Origin: Phialocephala subalpina
Taxonomy: Eukaryota > Ascomycota > Leotiomycetes > Helotiales > Mollisiaceae
Reading direction: 5' to 3'
DNA: 64,000 bases
NCBI GenBank assembly: GCA_900073065.1
Contig: FJOG01000025.1
Location: forward strand, 682,001 to 746,000
Shown here: piece after piece, positions 46,828 through 57,575 of the stretch
How positions within the stretch are numbered: position 1 is the stretch's first letter
How the letters are laid out: each line of letters begins with the position of its first letter
Position numbers and translations under genes: made by a program
The notes under the pieces: model-generated
Databases searched by the model: none
Seen by the model: only the letters and a program-made list of their open reading frames with translations
Told to the model about the DNA's origin: nothing

Positions 46828-48337
46828 ATGGCTCCATCTGCCATGGACGAAAGTCCATTGACATCATTCAACAGCTCTCCGTCGAAAAGCCATGTGCTCG
46901 CATCCGTCTTACACTCGGCTCTGGACTTAAAGCTGGTAAGATCCCTGCGACTTCCACGTGCATATATGCCCCTCACATTTCCACGTTTAGGAATACAGAA
47001 GTATCGCAGAACCCGAAATCGGAGAACTCCAAATCCAGATCAAAGCAACCGGTATTTGTGGATCAGACGTCAGCTACTACAAGAAATTTGCCAATGGCGA
47101 CCTCTGTGCTTGCGCACCATTGTCTCTTGGACATGAATCGTCCGGCGTAGTAGTAGGAATTGGCCCTCAAGTCAATGGCTTTGCCATTGGGGACAGAGTT
47201 GCCCTCGAGGTTGGCATTCCTTGCGGCCAATGCACGATCTGCAGAAAAGGACGGTACAATCTTTGCAAAAAGATGAAATTCAGAAGCAGCGCAAAAAGTG
47301 TCCCTCACTTTCAGGGAACTCTTCAAGAGAGAATAAACCACCCCGCAATCTGGTGCCACAAGTGAGCAGATCGGCATTGGATTTCAGGGACCAGCTCTAA
47401 CAACTTTGTCAGAATTCCAGACCATGTCTCATTTGGCGCAGCCGCGCTTCTCGAACCTCTCTCCGTAGCCATACACTCTGTGAACAGAGCTGCTCCGACC
47501 CCAGGATCCACCGCACTTGTCATTGGAGCAGGTACAGTCGGTTTGCTGGTCGCAGCAATGGCGCGGCAATCTGGTTGTACCTTTGTCACAATCATGGACG
47601 TGGATGAGGGGCGCGTGAACTACGCGATTTCGAAAGGCTTTGCTACACACGGCTATGTGGTGCCCTTGCCTTTCCACTCTTCCGCATCCTCTTCCTCTCT
47701 CAGCACCTCCGGCACTTCTACGCCAGCCAGTCTGGACGGCATCATGACACCTTTGAGTAGCTATAGCAGCATTAGCGATCGTCTTGATGGTGCAAAGTCA
47801 GTTGCTGCAGATGTGCTTGCTGTAGCAAGACCAGATATGGGTGCTCTTGAGGAGGATGACTATGAGGGAGTTGATGTAACCTTCGAATGTACTGGAAAGG
47901 AAGCATGCATGCAAACATCGCTGTACGCAACAAAACCAGGTGGAAAGGTGATCATGGTCGGAATGGGTAAGTCCCTACTACTTCCTTGCTGCAATTCATC
48001 CATGTCTCGTTTCTTTGGGAACATACTCCCGAATATTCACGAGTTGAGAAATGGAATACTGACTTGAATTTGTCCAGGTACGCCCATTCAAACAGTTCCC
48101 TTATCCGCAGCCCATTTGCGAGAAGTCGATATTCTGGGTATTTTTAGATACGCGAACACATACCAGACGGGTATCAGGTTACTCGCTGGAAAGGGACCGA
48201 TGAAATTGCCAGACTTGAATGACATGATCACACATCAGTTCAAGGGACTTGAGCAAGCAAAAAACGCATTTGAGTTGGCAGGACGAACTATGGACGATGC
48301 GGGAAAATTGATTATAAAGGTAGTCATCGAAGCTTAG
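46828..48337 (+). CDS. Zinc-dependent polyol (sorbitol/xylitol) dehydrogenase
   Basis: Medium-chain NAD-dependent dehydrogenase that oxidises a polyol such as sorbitol or xylitol to the ketose; cytosolic. Exons 46828-46935, 46991-47361, 47413-47966 and 48078-48337 close to 430 aa. The catalytic zinc site is in GICGSDVSYYKKF and LGHESSG. The structural zinc loop has four Cys in IPCGQCTICRKGRYNLC. The Rossmann motif is VIGAGTVGLLVAAMA. At 430 aa it is longer than the usual ~360, because a Ser/Thr-rich loop of roughly 60 residues (after VVPLPFHSS) interrupts the cofactor domain. HYYK, common in sorbitol dehydrogenases, is SYYK here. Substrate preference is not decided by sequence. Confidence 0.9.
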
Positions 48338-48682
48338 ACTTGTCCAACCTAATGGAGCACTGGCTGTTAGGGTGGCTTCTTTTCTTTCCATTTTGGGCGG
48401 GCTGCTTTTTGGGCTTCGGGTAGAAAGATACTGTAAAGAGCGGCTGGTAGATTGCCCGATCAGAATCTAATTGGTATTTCCTGTCTGCAACCATGCTTCA
48501 AGTCGCTAGCAAACGCCGTGTCTTATCATCAGCCATAACCCCTGCGCCGTTCAAATGCATTATGATGACCGAAATGTCGGGTTCTTCCAGTGAAAGACCC
48601 AGCGATCCTTGGACATTGATCCCTCGCAATCCTTCGAATCCTCGTCGGCTACGCTTAAGGACTTCCCGCAACCTTACTTTTC
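48338..48682. other. Convergent 3' intergenic region
   Basis: 345 bp between the dehydrogenase and CSN6 3' ends. Nothing beyond likely 3' untranslated sequence. Confidence 0.6.
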
Positions 48683-50010
48683 TCAAGTCAAAAGATCTCC
48701 CACTCCCATTACCCCACCACCGAACGAGCCTCCCCAGCCAGCTCCACCACCCATAGCCCGGTCGGTCTTTGTTTTCATAGACTTCTGTGTATCCACAATC
48801 GAGAACTTTCTGCCAGTCTCTCTGATGTCGTGAATGCTCTCTGTGATTGTACCCAATAGCTTGACAAGGTTCACATCATTCTTCTCCGACATTAGCTCCT
48901 GCTCGAAGGCAGCTGCATCCGCCGGGATCAACAGGCTTAACCGGCTAAGAAGCGCCTGAATCGATCGGAGGATGGAGTGGTTGACCGGGGTATATTTGTT
49001 GTCGTTCGCTTCGACGCCTTCTGGGACCGTATTAGATATGTAAGACGGCGGCAGATTCTGTAAATAGAGCGCAATAAGGTTGATCCGTGAGTGCAGCATC
49101 TTCACAGCGTTTGCCTTGGCCGTAAGTGAAGCAATCAGCTCTTCATCTTCGCGAGAGAGAATGTGCTGATCTTGAACCTTTGATGGTTCGGCATCGGCTG
49201 ACTCTGACTTTTTACTGGCACGCGTCTTTCCCTTGCCTGATGCCTCTGGGGATTCGGGCTTTGCTGCAGCCTTCTTTACTGTCCCGTCGACGGCTGTTGC
49301 GTTACCTCCACCACGTGCCACGAAGTCGACACTAATCATTTCCGCCTCTCCAGTCTCCACACTGTATGGTAGTTCCCTGAATTTGAGTGCCAAATGTGAC
49401 TCGACATCCTTCATTTCCTTATCCTCTCCGCCGCTAGCACCAGCAGTATTGTCTTCTGCCTCGTAGTTACTCTCATAAATCGAAAGGGGGAGCTTGCCAC
49501 CAACAGACCCATCAAGTACGGCAGTCGGATGGAAGCCCAACAAGATCGCAGATTCGTTGTATGTGTGTAGGATTTGTCGGTGGATTGGGAGATGAATGGG
49601 TTGTGGTCCAGCAGTGGGTAGAATGGTGTACCAACCAACAAGGTCCAGAGCAGGCACTTTATGAACATCTTTCACTGCGCAGAGAATTTATGTTAGCATG
49701 CTTCTTTCTAGGATTCTACGAAGATGTACGAACTCTGCTGCAATCGGTCTTCAAACCAGGCTTGGTTGAGGCGGACCTCGTCTTCTACTTCGGTGAGAAG
49801 GCAGTCGAAAGCATGCTCAATCGTGATCTCTCTGCCATTCTGTTGGCCTAGTAGTGCTCCTACAATGGGACCCGTCTGCTGACGTAGCGTATGTCTTGTG
49901 ATGTAGTCCGAAATGGTAAGAAGAACAAGGGGATGAAGCGCAACCTGGAGACTGGTATCAGAGGACTTCTGTGTTGAGATCAACGGGTTGAGCTCTGCGT
50001 CGACCGCCAT
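48683..50010 (-). CDS. CSN6: COP9 signalosome subunit 6
   Basis: Non-catalytic MPN-domain subunit of the COP9 signalosome, which removes Nedd8 from cullins in the nucleus; in fungi it affects light response and development. Two exons (49734-50010 and 48683-49674, intron of 59 nt with donor GTTCGT) close to 422 aa. The MPN- domain starts at [18 protein letters not shown], contains [22 protein letters not shown], and continues through [20 protein letters not shown]. It lacks the HxH and distal Asp of JAMM metalloproteases, as expected for CSN6. A long charged insert ([15 protein letters not shown]...) precedes the C-terminal helices ([17 protein letters not shown]). The end is Gly-rich. Confidence 0.93.
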
Positions 50011-50428
50011 AATTTCTAGACAAGTGGCAAGGGGAGTTTTCTTGTCGTAGAGGCTGCCTGCGTTAAAAGACTATGAAGGTTATTATGAGTTGTCGGAGAC
50101 CTTGAGCTCTTGCAAATGTGGGGTTATGGTAGCCTGGCCTGCACGTGATCGCGCCCGACGCTAATCCTCAGCCTTGTCAACTTCCTCCAGTCTTACAGGT
50201 AGGTATGCTTGAATTCACAGCATGGTTTTGCATTGTACGGCAACAACAATACTGTCATAGCAATGTCCATCTGTCTCTTTCATGTTTTTGCAATGCACTT
50301 GGGTCGCCGCATAACGCTTGTCTTTAAACTCTTCCTGTTCATGCCCCTTGCAAAAATGTTATATCTCTCTCATGGTCTCCAACCATCTTCCTTCCTTTCT
50401 TTTGGCTCTCTACAAGTGTATTTATCTC
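50011..50428. promoter_or_regulatory. Divergent upstream region with CACGTG
   Basis: 418 bp between CSN6 and the disordered-protein gene. A CACGTGATC element lies near 50142-50150. An alternative upstream ATG for the right-hand gene at 50372 falls inside this stretch. Confidence 0.45.
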
Positions 50429-52522
50429 ATGGCTCAAGTGGATTCCATCAAGCCCATGGGTGCCGCAAACACGATCCCTCACCCCAGCCAACAACCATCG
50501 ACTGGCCAAGTATTGCAGTCTGCAGAGAATGCTACAGAATCTTTCGAGAAAGCAAGGCAGGAAACTTCTAATCAACAAGAGAAGCGAGTTGCCGAGCCTG
50601 ATTTGATGGATGATGATGTCCAATTAGTCCTATCAGTACCACGCCGAAGGAAGAAGAAACGGAAAAGGTTTGGCTATCGTCAGTTTGAAACTCCATACTC
50701 ATTCTATCACAGGTTTACTTTCTCCCCCTCCCTTCTAGGGCAATGCCAAGAGACTCAACCTTTCCCAAAGGAGATGCCAAAGGTTGAGAGTAAAGGCGTT
50801 GAATCTTCAACTCGCCGAAAGAGTACCAGCGTGGTCCAGAGATTGGAATCTTGCCACATAGGAGACAAGGATACGGGACTTCGAAGAGGGTCTTTACCAG
50901 CCGTACCAATGACTGCTCCTTTTCAACAAGCGTCGTGGTCTCCCGATCCAGCATATTGTACCAACCAACCCCCACAATACTCATCCTTCCCTGCGCAGGT
51001 ACCTTGGTGGGACGAGCCGACCACACCGTTGCCACATCTTTCCGTTTCGGCTTCTAGCTGGACTCCGTGGCAGCCGCATGACAGTATTCCGAAGAAACGC
51101 AAATATGAGTGTGGATGGCAAGATGGTAACCCGGCTCGGAAGCACTACCGCTCATCTACGCAGATTTCACCTCGGACGACCCCTGTTTCAATGCCAAGCC
51201 AAACCAGGTTCAATTGCCAGCAGCCAAGTGGTGCAATGTCGAACACATACGAGAGGCAGATGTCTGATCATTCAACGAGCATGGCATGGCCAAGCTTTGA
51301 CTGGGAGCCATATCGCGTTGTCAACCCCAATCCGCAATATGTTTCTCCTTACACACAAGCCACTGTTCTGGTGGATATCGGAGACTCAAATCAAAATTCC
51401 GTGTCACATCAGCAGTCTTTTCAAGACTGGCCACAAGGTGCCAACCTATTCCAGCAAGATTTCGATTCAAACCAGGGCAATCACAACATGGTCTCGCCAA
51501 GTAAAAATACTTCACGACTACCAATGGTAACTGGAGGATTTCCGGGACAACAGTCCTCTCAAATTTCGGCAGTTCAACCAACATTCATGGGCAGTCCACC
51601 TCAACAGCCTCCAACTCCAACATCGCCGGCTAATCGCATACCACCAGTCCCACCACCCAATAGCGTCGATCGTCAAGCAGCTACATTTGCCATTAATGGA
51701 CCTCCAACATTGGCTCCTATAGTGACCTCTCGACCCATTGTTCGAAACCCTGAGACTTCTGATATACTACGAAAGCCATCTCTTTATGCCATTCCTGCAT
51801 GGCCACCGGCCCCATCTCCGCCGATACACACCTCTTCATCCGCTAGTCCGGGTGTGCCGCCCTCGACTGTCAATCCTAATCCCATCAACCAGGATTCGGG
51901 ACGAAGAACAACGTTGCATAACTCTGGAACTTCTCCAACGACGCAGCAATTGCCGGGCACAGTACCACAAAGACGCCCAGCTTCAACTACAAACATCTCC
52001 CTAAACGCCAATGGACCACCATCCACTTCCCCATCAAACCCACCCACACCCCGTGACCAATCACCAACACCACGCAACGAAGATTTCCAAATCCCACGAG
52101 CGCGAGCAGGAAGAAAACATTCGCCAAACCTGATCGTAGACATAGCCGAAACCTGCCAATCCGTTTTCCCCTTCACTCTCATCGCAGAACGGCATTCCGT
52201 CCCTTTGCAAAAAGTATTCGACACCTTCTCTGCCATAATCCAACTGCCTCTTCTCAGGAACGCAGATGATAGACGACGACATGGGAGTTTGGGGAAGAGA
52301 CGGACGAAGGAGTTTAGGGAGGCGAAGAAGGCGATGGAGAGGGCACAAGAAGAAGAAAGGAAAGTAGAGATGAGGAAGAAGAGGGATTCAATGTTGCAGG
52401 GAGGGGAAAGGGGTCAGGGGAGTGGTGGTGGGAATGGAGGCGGTAGGGGAGGTGGGAGTGTGACTGGGAAGGGATTGTTGAAGGCGGCTATTTGGAATAA
52501 TGCGGGGAAGAGTCGGGGGTAG
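50429..52522 (+). CDS. Large disordered protein with conserved-looking C-terminal helical region
   Basis: One uninterrupted frame; the ATG at 50429 gives about 697 aa. An ATG at 50372 would add 19 mostly hydrophobic residues. A basic patch (PRRRKKKRKRFGYR) near residue 80 is a likely nuclear signal. The middle ~450 residues are Pro/Ser/Gln/Asn-rich and disordered. Near the C-terminus a structured segment appears (LIVDIAETCQSVFPFTLIAE, then HSVPLQKVFDTFSAIIQLPL) that feeds into a charged helix (KEFREAKKAMERAQEEER) and a Gly-rich tail. I cannot name the family. Nuclear localisation is an inference from the basic patch only. Confidence 0.72.
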   Translation: MAQVDSIKPMGAANTIPHPSQQPSTGQVLQSAENATESFEKARQETSNQQEKRVAEPDLMDDDVQLVLSVPRRRKKKRKRFGYRQFETPYSFYHRFTFSPSLLGQCQETQPFPKEMPKVESKGVESSTRRKSTSVVQRLESCHIGDKDTGLRRGSLPAVPMTAPFQQASWSPDPAYCTNQPPQYSSFPAQVPWWDEPTTPLPHLSVSASSWTPWQPHDSIPKKRKYECGWQDGNPARKHYRSSTQISPRTTPVSMPSQTRFNCQQPSGAMSNTYERQMSDHSTSMAWPSFDWEPYRVVNPNPQYVSPYTQATVLVDIGDSNQNSVSHQQSFQDWPQGANLFQQDFDSNQGNHNMVSPSKNTSRLPMVTGGFPGQQSSQISAVQPTFMGSPPQQPPTPTSPANRIPPVPPPNSVDRQAATFAINGPPTLAPIVTSRPIVRNPETSDILRKPSLYAIPAWPPAPSPPIHTSSSASPGVPPSTVNPNPINQDSGRRTTLHNSGTSPTTQQLPGTVPQRRPASTTNISLNANGPPSTSPSNPPTPRDQSPTPRNEDFQIPRARAGRKHSPNLIVDIAETCQSVFPFTLIAERHSVPLQKVFDTFSAIIQLPLLRNADDRRRHGSLGKRRTKEFREAKKAMERAQEEERKVEMRKKRDSMLQGGERGQGSGGGNGGGRGGGSVTGKGLLKAAIWNNAGKSRG

Positions 52523-53141
52523 GGGAGTTTGTGATTGGATTGAGATGTGAATTTGACCCCTGTTTAAACTTGCATATGCAAAAAGAAGCGATCAACGCGA
52601 AGGAGACTGTCAAGACAAGATTTAGAGAAAATCACACACTGCAAAGTTCACTCCCAATTCTGCCCATTTCTGAGACGAAAAGTTCAACAAAGAATTTCAT
52701 TTCGTTTCCTCGCTATTGGAGCAGAAACCCAAGTCAACAAGACAATATAGAGCCTCCTTCTCCAGAACCAGATTGTACCAGACGCCGTAGAACATTGATC
52801 TGTGCGAACGAAACTACCTAGAAATTGCAATGCTTTTTGAGAGTCAACAACAGCTCGAAGGGTGGAAAGAAAGGAAAGAACTTTTTCTATTTACATGTGC
52901 CCAGAAAAGTGTCCGACAGACCGTGACGCATCGCAAAAAGTCAGAGGCAGTGTATAGGAGCAGTATAGCTCGTGTTGAACCCTCTTTATGCGTTTGTACC
53001 AACTCAGGACTTCCAAGTGGTACATAGCATTTCAGGTCCCGTTCGTTACATCGTAATCGTACAAATTCATAATATCATATATATGCGCCGCGTCCAGCAA
53101 TTCATCAATGTACTACCGTCTCTGGGACATTGAATCCGTCA
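52523..53141. other. Convergent 3' intergenic region
   Basis: 619 bp, AT-rich toward 53040-53090. No gene, RNA or repeat supported. Confidence 0.6.
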
Positions 53142-54962
53142 TTATTCTGTAAGATCGATGACAGTTTTTACAGTCGCTAGTGCATTATCCTTCTCCTCCT
53201 CATCATCACTTGTTAGATCTACCACTTGTGCTGGGACTTTCAAACGCTTGACTCGCTTGACTCGAGCAGCAGGTCGAGGCTGATGCTGCGGGCTTGGTGA
53301 CCGACCACGCTTTAGCTGTGGCTGAGGTGGAGGGATCGGACCACCTTGGTAATCAAGAGCACATGGCTGTCCGAAAGGCATTGCGCCTTTGTGAGTACCT
53401 GGGCAGAGCCATAGGCCCGATATTTCAACGAAACGAACATAATTGTCCCGCGGAGGGAGGGACATTGTCGCGAGGTCTTCTAGCGGTTTGGCCACGACTT
53501 CTTGTATGGGAATGCCGACAGCCTCTGGCTTCCAGACCGCCCACTCGATAGCTCGAAGTCCCAGATAACGTGGGACATCGTGAAGAATGGAGGCAATCTC
53601 CACTACAAGAAGTTAGCATGGTGTTTCAAAGATGCTTAGGAGTCGAGGAGCCGAGCTCTCCGGGCTCCCTCCAAAATGGTAAATTCAGGGCAGCATTTAT
53701 ACATACAGGCATCGGGTAAGAAACGTTTCAGCCCATAGGTTCCGATAGCCCTTCGATGTACGGCCACTTGGCGAAGTTCGGTAAGTCGAATTAAAATGTC
53801 CAGGAACCCATTGGGACTCTTAGCGTTGTTGAAACGCTTGAAGGCGAACATGAATTCCCCCGGACGTTTTCTCAAATTTGGAGCCCAAGCACTCAACTCC
53901 CCTTGCTCAGCTGCGCTCCAACCAACAACTTCGTCTAAGAATTTAGGTGCCCATTTCTTAGCAAAGTCGAATAACGCCCCCTCGAGAAGTTTCTGGATCG
54001 TAGTAAGAACTGAATGTTCCACCGCGAATGGGAGATTGATTTCTGGAATGGTAGGGCCTTGCATGGCCTGTGTTCGTGATGCTGCTGCGAACAGCATGTT
54101 TTCGGCGGCATTGAATTGTGGACGTAACGCTGATGGTTGGCTCGGTGGGTGAATTGCTGGGACTCGAATCGCTGGCATATGACTGGTTGGAGGAAGGGAG
54201 TTCGCTGGAGGAAGAAAGTTGGCTTGAGATTGTGTCAATTGAGTTGCAGATGGAAGCATGGGCGGAAACAATGAAACTGGTGGCGATCTACCTCGAGGCT
54301 TATCTTGCACCGAACCACCAGATTGAATTGCCAGATGTGTGCCTGGGGTAGCATGCGGGGCTAGCTGTTGCGAATGAGGCCAATTGATCGCAGTCGAGGC
54401 ACTGTATCCGGCTGCAAGAGGCTAAGCTATAGTAACAGATCAATGTAGGGGGATGACACTTACAGGGAGCATTCGCAGACTTTCTTGAGCTGGAATTCGG
54501 GAGGGCATCTGCTAGGTTATTGTTTCCCGTATTTGCCTGTTGGTTAAAGCCAGTTGCAACAGTTTCCTGTACTGGACGAACTTGGAGATGTTGCGACAGG
54601 TCGGGAGGCGGTGGAGCACGAGAACGACGGAGTCGAACTAAATGACCCCGAGGTTCTGGGACATTATAAACTCTATGCTTCTCATCACCAGCTGCGATAC
54701 GTGCCTCTCTGCCGTCATGAATGTCGCCCATCATACGGTCCAACTTGGTCGAGGGCTCCTTTCGATGGGAGATCGCTGAAGGGGGGATTGTAGGAGCACT
54801 GGCAGGTTCTTCTGCGGTAGGGGCAGAAGCCCTAGTAACGCTCATCGAGCTCATACGTGTCTCCAGGATGGGAACATGGCTCGATGCTGAAGCGCTGGGC
54901 TTCGCTGGCTGCTGCTCTTCATCAGAGGAATCGTCAATCCAGATCGGGACTTTGGGATCCAT
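53142..54962 (-). CDS. Unknown protein with a central helical domain and terminal SUMO-interaction-like motifs
   Basis: Exons 54464-54962, 53707-54411 and 53142-53602 close to 554 aa. The ATG at 54962 begins MDPKVPIWIDDSSDEE; the frame is open further upstream but without a better start. The first ~290 residues are disordered (Pro/Ala/Ser/Gln). The central domain contains FAKKWAPKFLDEVVGWSAAE, then LTELRQVAVHRRAIGTYGL and FLPDALEIASILHDVPRYLG. The ELRxxAVHR motif recurs in fungal proteins of unknown function. The C-terminal tail has VVDLTSDDEEE and ends VIDLTE, both matching hydrophobic-DLT SUMO-interaction motifs with acidic flanks. The second intron is an introner-like copy (separate entry). 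No function is assigned; a SUMO-linked nuclear role is inference. Confidence 0.78.
53603..53706 (-). mobile_element. Introner-like intron, copy B
   Basis: 104-nt phase-1 intron. In transcript sense it starts GTATGTATAAA and ends CTAACTTCTTGTAG, exactly as copy A at 21356-21475. It shares ordered internal blocks with copy A and forms its own central hairpin (GGAGCC...GGCTCC). Both host genes are on the minus strand and otherwise unrelated. Confidence 0.75.
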
Positions 54963-57575
54963 TGTTGGATATAGCTCGCCGACAGATCGAAAATGTTCCA
55001 CACTTGGAGGGATTTTCAGATAGGTACCTCCCAAGAGGTGCCGATTGAGAGGTGTTGGTTGTGCGGGGTAGAGGGCGATAGGATGGCTTGATAGCGTGTT
55101 ATCAAAACAGAAATGAGGCAGGGAGACAGGCAGGTACGTAGATCGCAGCTGCCTCGCAACTGCCTCGCAATGAAAGACTCTCACGAAGAGATCGACCTCA
55201 CCGCGAGTTTCAATGTGTTCGTAGTGTCGTGTCTGCAATGGCTTGTCTTCAGAAGCCTGATGAGGAAATGCGTAAACAAAGGTAGTCTAGAATAAGCGAG
55301 CCCTGAATGTCCCACGTTGAGCTACGACTTTGCAAGAGAAACCTAGCATTCACTTTGTGCCTGCTCAGATATGACATGTACGCGTTCGGTGAATTCCAAA
55401 AGTTCAAGACAGGTACTCTATCAAATCTTGACAGCTTTTCCATGAGTGGAAACCTTCTCTTCAAGATTTTTACCGACATTGTCCCACAGTGATCCGACAT
55501 TGAATATAGCAAAAAGTCTGTCCTTCCAGCACACCATCTCCTTCTGCCTTCTAGCTAAAGACTGCATTGGAGCGAGAGGGATTTCAGTACGAAAAGAAAC
55601 AGTACCAACCCTACCTCTACTACAAGCTAGCGCGCAAGCATGAACAACGTCGAGACACCTTATCAGAACTTCGGAGTCAGTACGCCTCTTTCGAATACTC
55701 GAGGACCAGGGCTGCGTATTCTTAAAGAAGAGGAGTTCAACGAGTTGACTCCAAAGCAGAGGAAGAGACGGAAGGCTCTTTGAGGATGGAAGTCTTACGG
55801 CTGTACACGATTCTGCTGGCAGACACCTCACTCGCAACTTGCTCCTGGTCAGACAACAGTTCGCGGAAACATTCATATCGTTCTCGGCCCTTCACACCTT
55901 ACCAAATCCCCCTCCGCGTATGCCTTCTCTGGATTCCTATGTCAAGGAAGGGGGTTTGTAATATGGTATGGATCGTCAATGTTGGCATACATACATGGCA
56001 AGGATTCTGGGAGGATGGCTTTGAGATGCTTCGATTGAGGGGATGCATGGGTATCACGGGTGGTTGGGCGGATGCTCATTGAACCAAACGCCCTCGTCGT
56101 TGTACCCATGGAGGAAGATCAGTGTCGCCGGAGCAGCTCGGTCGCGATGCTGGTGGTGGAGGCAGGGGGCGATTACAATTGGGGGCCTTCTCACTGGCCC
56201 ACCCGCACTCATGCTGCAACGTCCGTAACGATTTAGAGGAGGAATTCAAAGCAGCAACAGAGGGTGTTGCGAGTGTTGTGCTGTGACACGGGTTGCTGAT
56301 TGTTGGATTTGATTGCGGCTTCAGTGAGGCGTCACTTGATTGGCCAGCAACGTGACCAAATATGCTCAGCAGCGGGATACATCCTTATCACTCGTGTGGA
56401 CCCTCGAGACACCCTCCGTCAACATCTTGAACCGTGGTAACATGCAGACCGAGAATGTTTTATATTCCCTTCGGCGTTACCGGAATGCTCGGAGTTAGAG
56501 ATTCCACGTGGAATTAGTACGAACCATTGCAGCACTCGCAAGAGCCGAACAGAGCGGGACACGATCTTATCTTATCTGATCAGACATCTAACAAGCTTTT
56601 GGGCTTCACCGGCAGAGGATACGAACCTATACTGCCGTTGCGGACCGATATTATGTTCATTTTCATCCATCCCAATCGGTTATGTTTGGATTGGGGTACG
56701 TCCATTTTACGACTGCAACCCCCGTCTGGTGCCGTCTCTCCTATATTGCCAGCGCAATGAGCCGAACCCCAGGTTTCCCCAGATGTTTGCCACGTTGGGT
56801 TGATGAATTCGCCTTGGTATTTCACTGATTTCCAATATCTGGCATGCAAATTGCTCCCTACTGCATCGCACAGTATTGAAGGCATGCATGTGGGCATGTG
56901 GACGAACGTTCGAGGAACGGAACAGATCTCAAGCATCAGGAACGGCGACCAAGTCTGGTGCTTCCCGACGTTCCGTCGCCACATGTTAGACATCACTCCG
57001 CTGAAGTTTCTTTCACAATCTCTCTTGTTGCGAAGATGTCACTCTAGAGATCACCAGGCACGGAGGATGTCTGTTTGAGGATCACCTGCCAAAGTTGTAA
57101 GATTACATCGTCTGGGGCAATTTAGCCAGCTTCCGAAGTAATGAACTTCCAGGCGGCGCGGAGGCACGAATATGCGCAACCTATCAGATACAAAATCATG
57201 CAAAATATATTGCTTGAAACTTGGCTTGGTCAGTAACAAGTCAGCTCTCCATATTAGACATCCAGATCCTGCTTAGAACAATCCATAGAATGCCTTCACG
57301 CAACATTAGGACGCCCGTGACTCCATATCTACTACGTGATAAGGTTGCACTCGACAAGATTTCCCCATACTTATTATGCTACTTCTTGCGCCCATCTCTT
57401 CATTTAATTTCATGCTCTTGTCTTTTTACCCATATTGCCAAGGGCGAAAGAAGATCCAACTGCCGTACCAAGATCAGGAAGGATAAGGGAATGGTCGAGA
57501 TGGCTCAAGTACAAGAATCTCTTATGTTACTGAATTTCTGCTGGAAACAATTTTCAGTGTGCGAAATTGAACAAC
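54963..57575. other. Long intergenic region, no supported gene
   Basis: 2.6 kb upstream of both flanking genes, which point away from each other. Open frames of up to ~150 codons (minus 55421-55876, minus 56580-56996) have no recognisable domain or intron structure. I see no long repeat. Confidence 0.5.

Noticed and set aside
50713..50738. GT...AG 26-nt stretch in the disordered-protein gene
   Set aside because: Too short for splicing, and its length would break a frame that is otherwise open.
55421..55876. 151-codon minus-strand frame in the 54.9-57.6 kb gap
   Set aside because: Composition is not protein-like and there is no domain. Neighbouring frames on the other strand are equally open.
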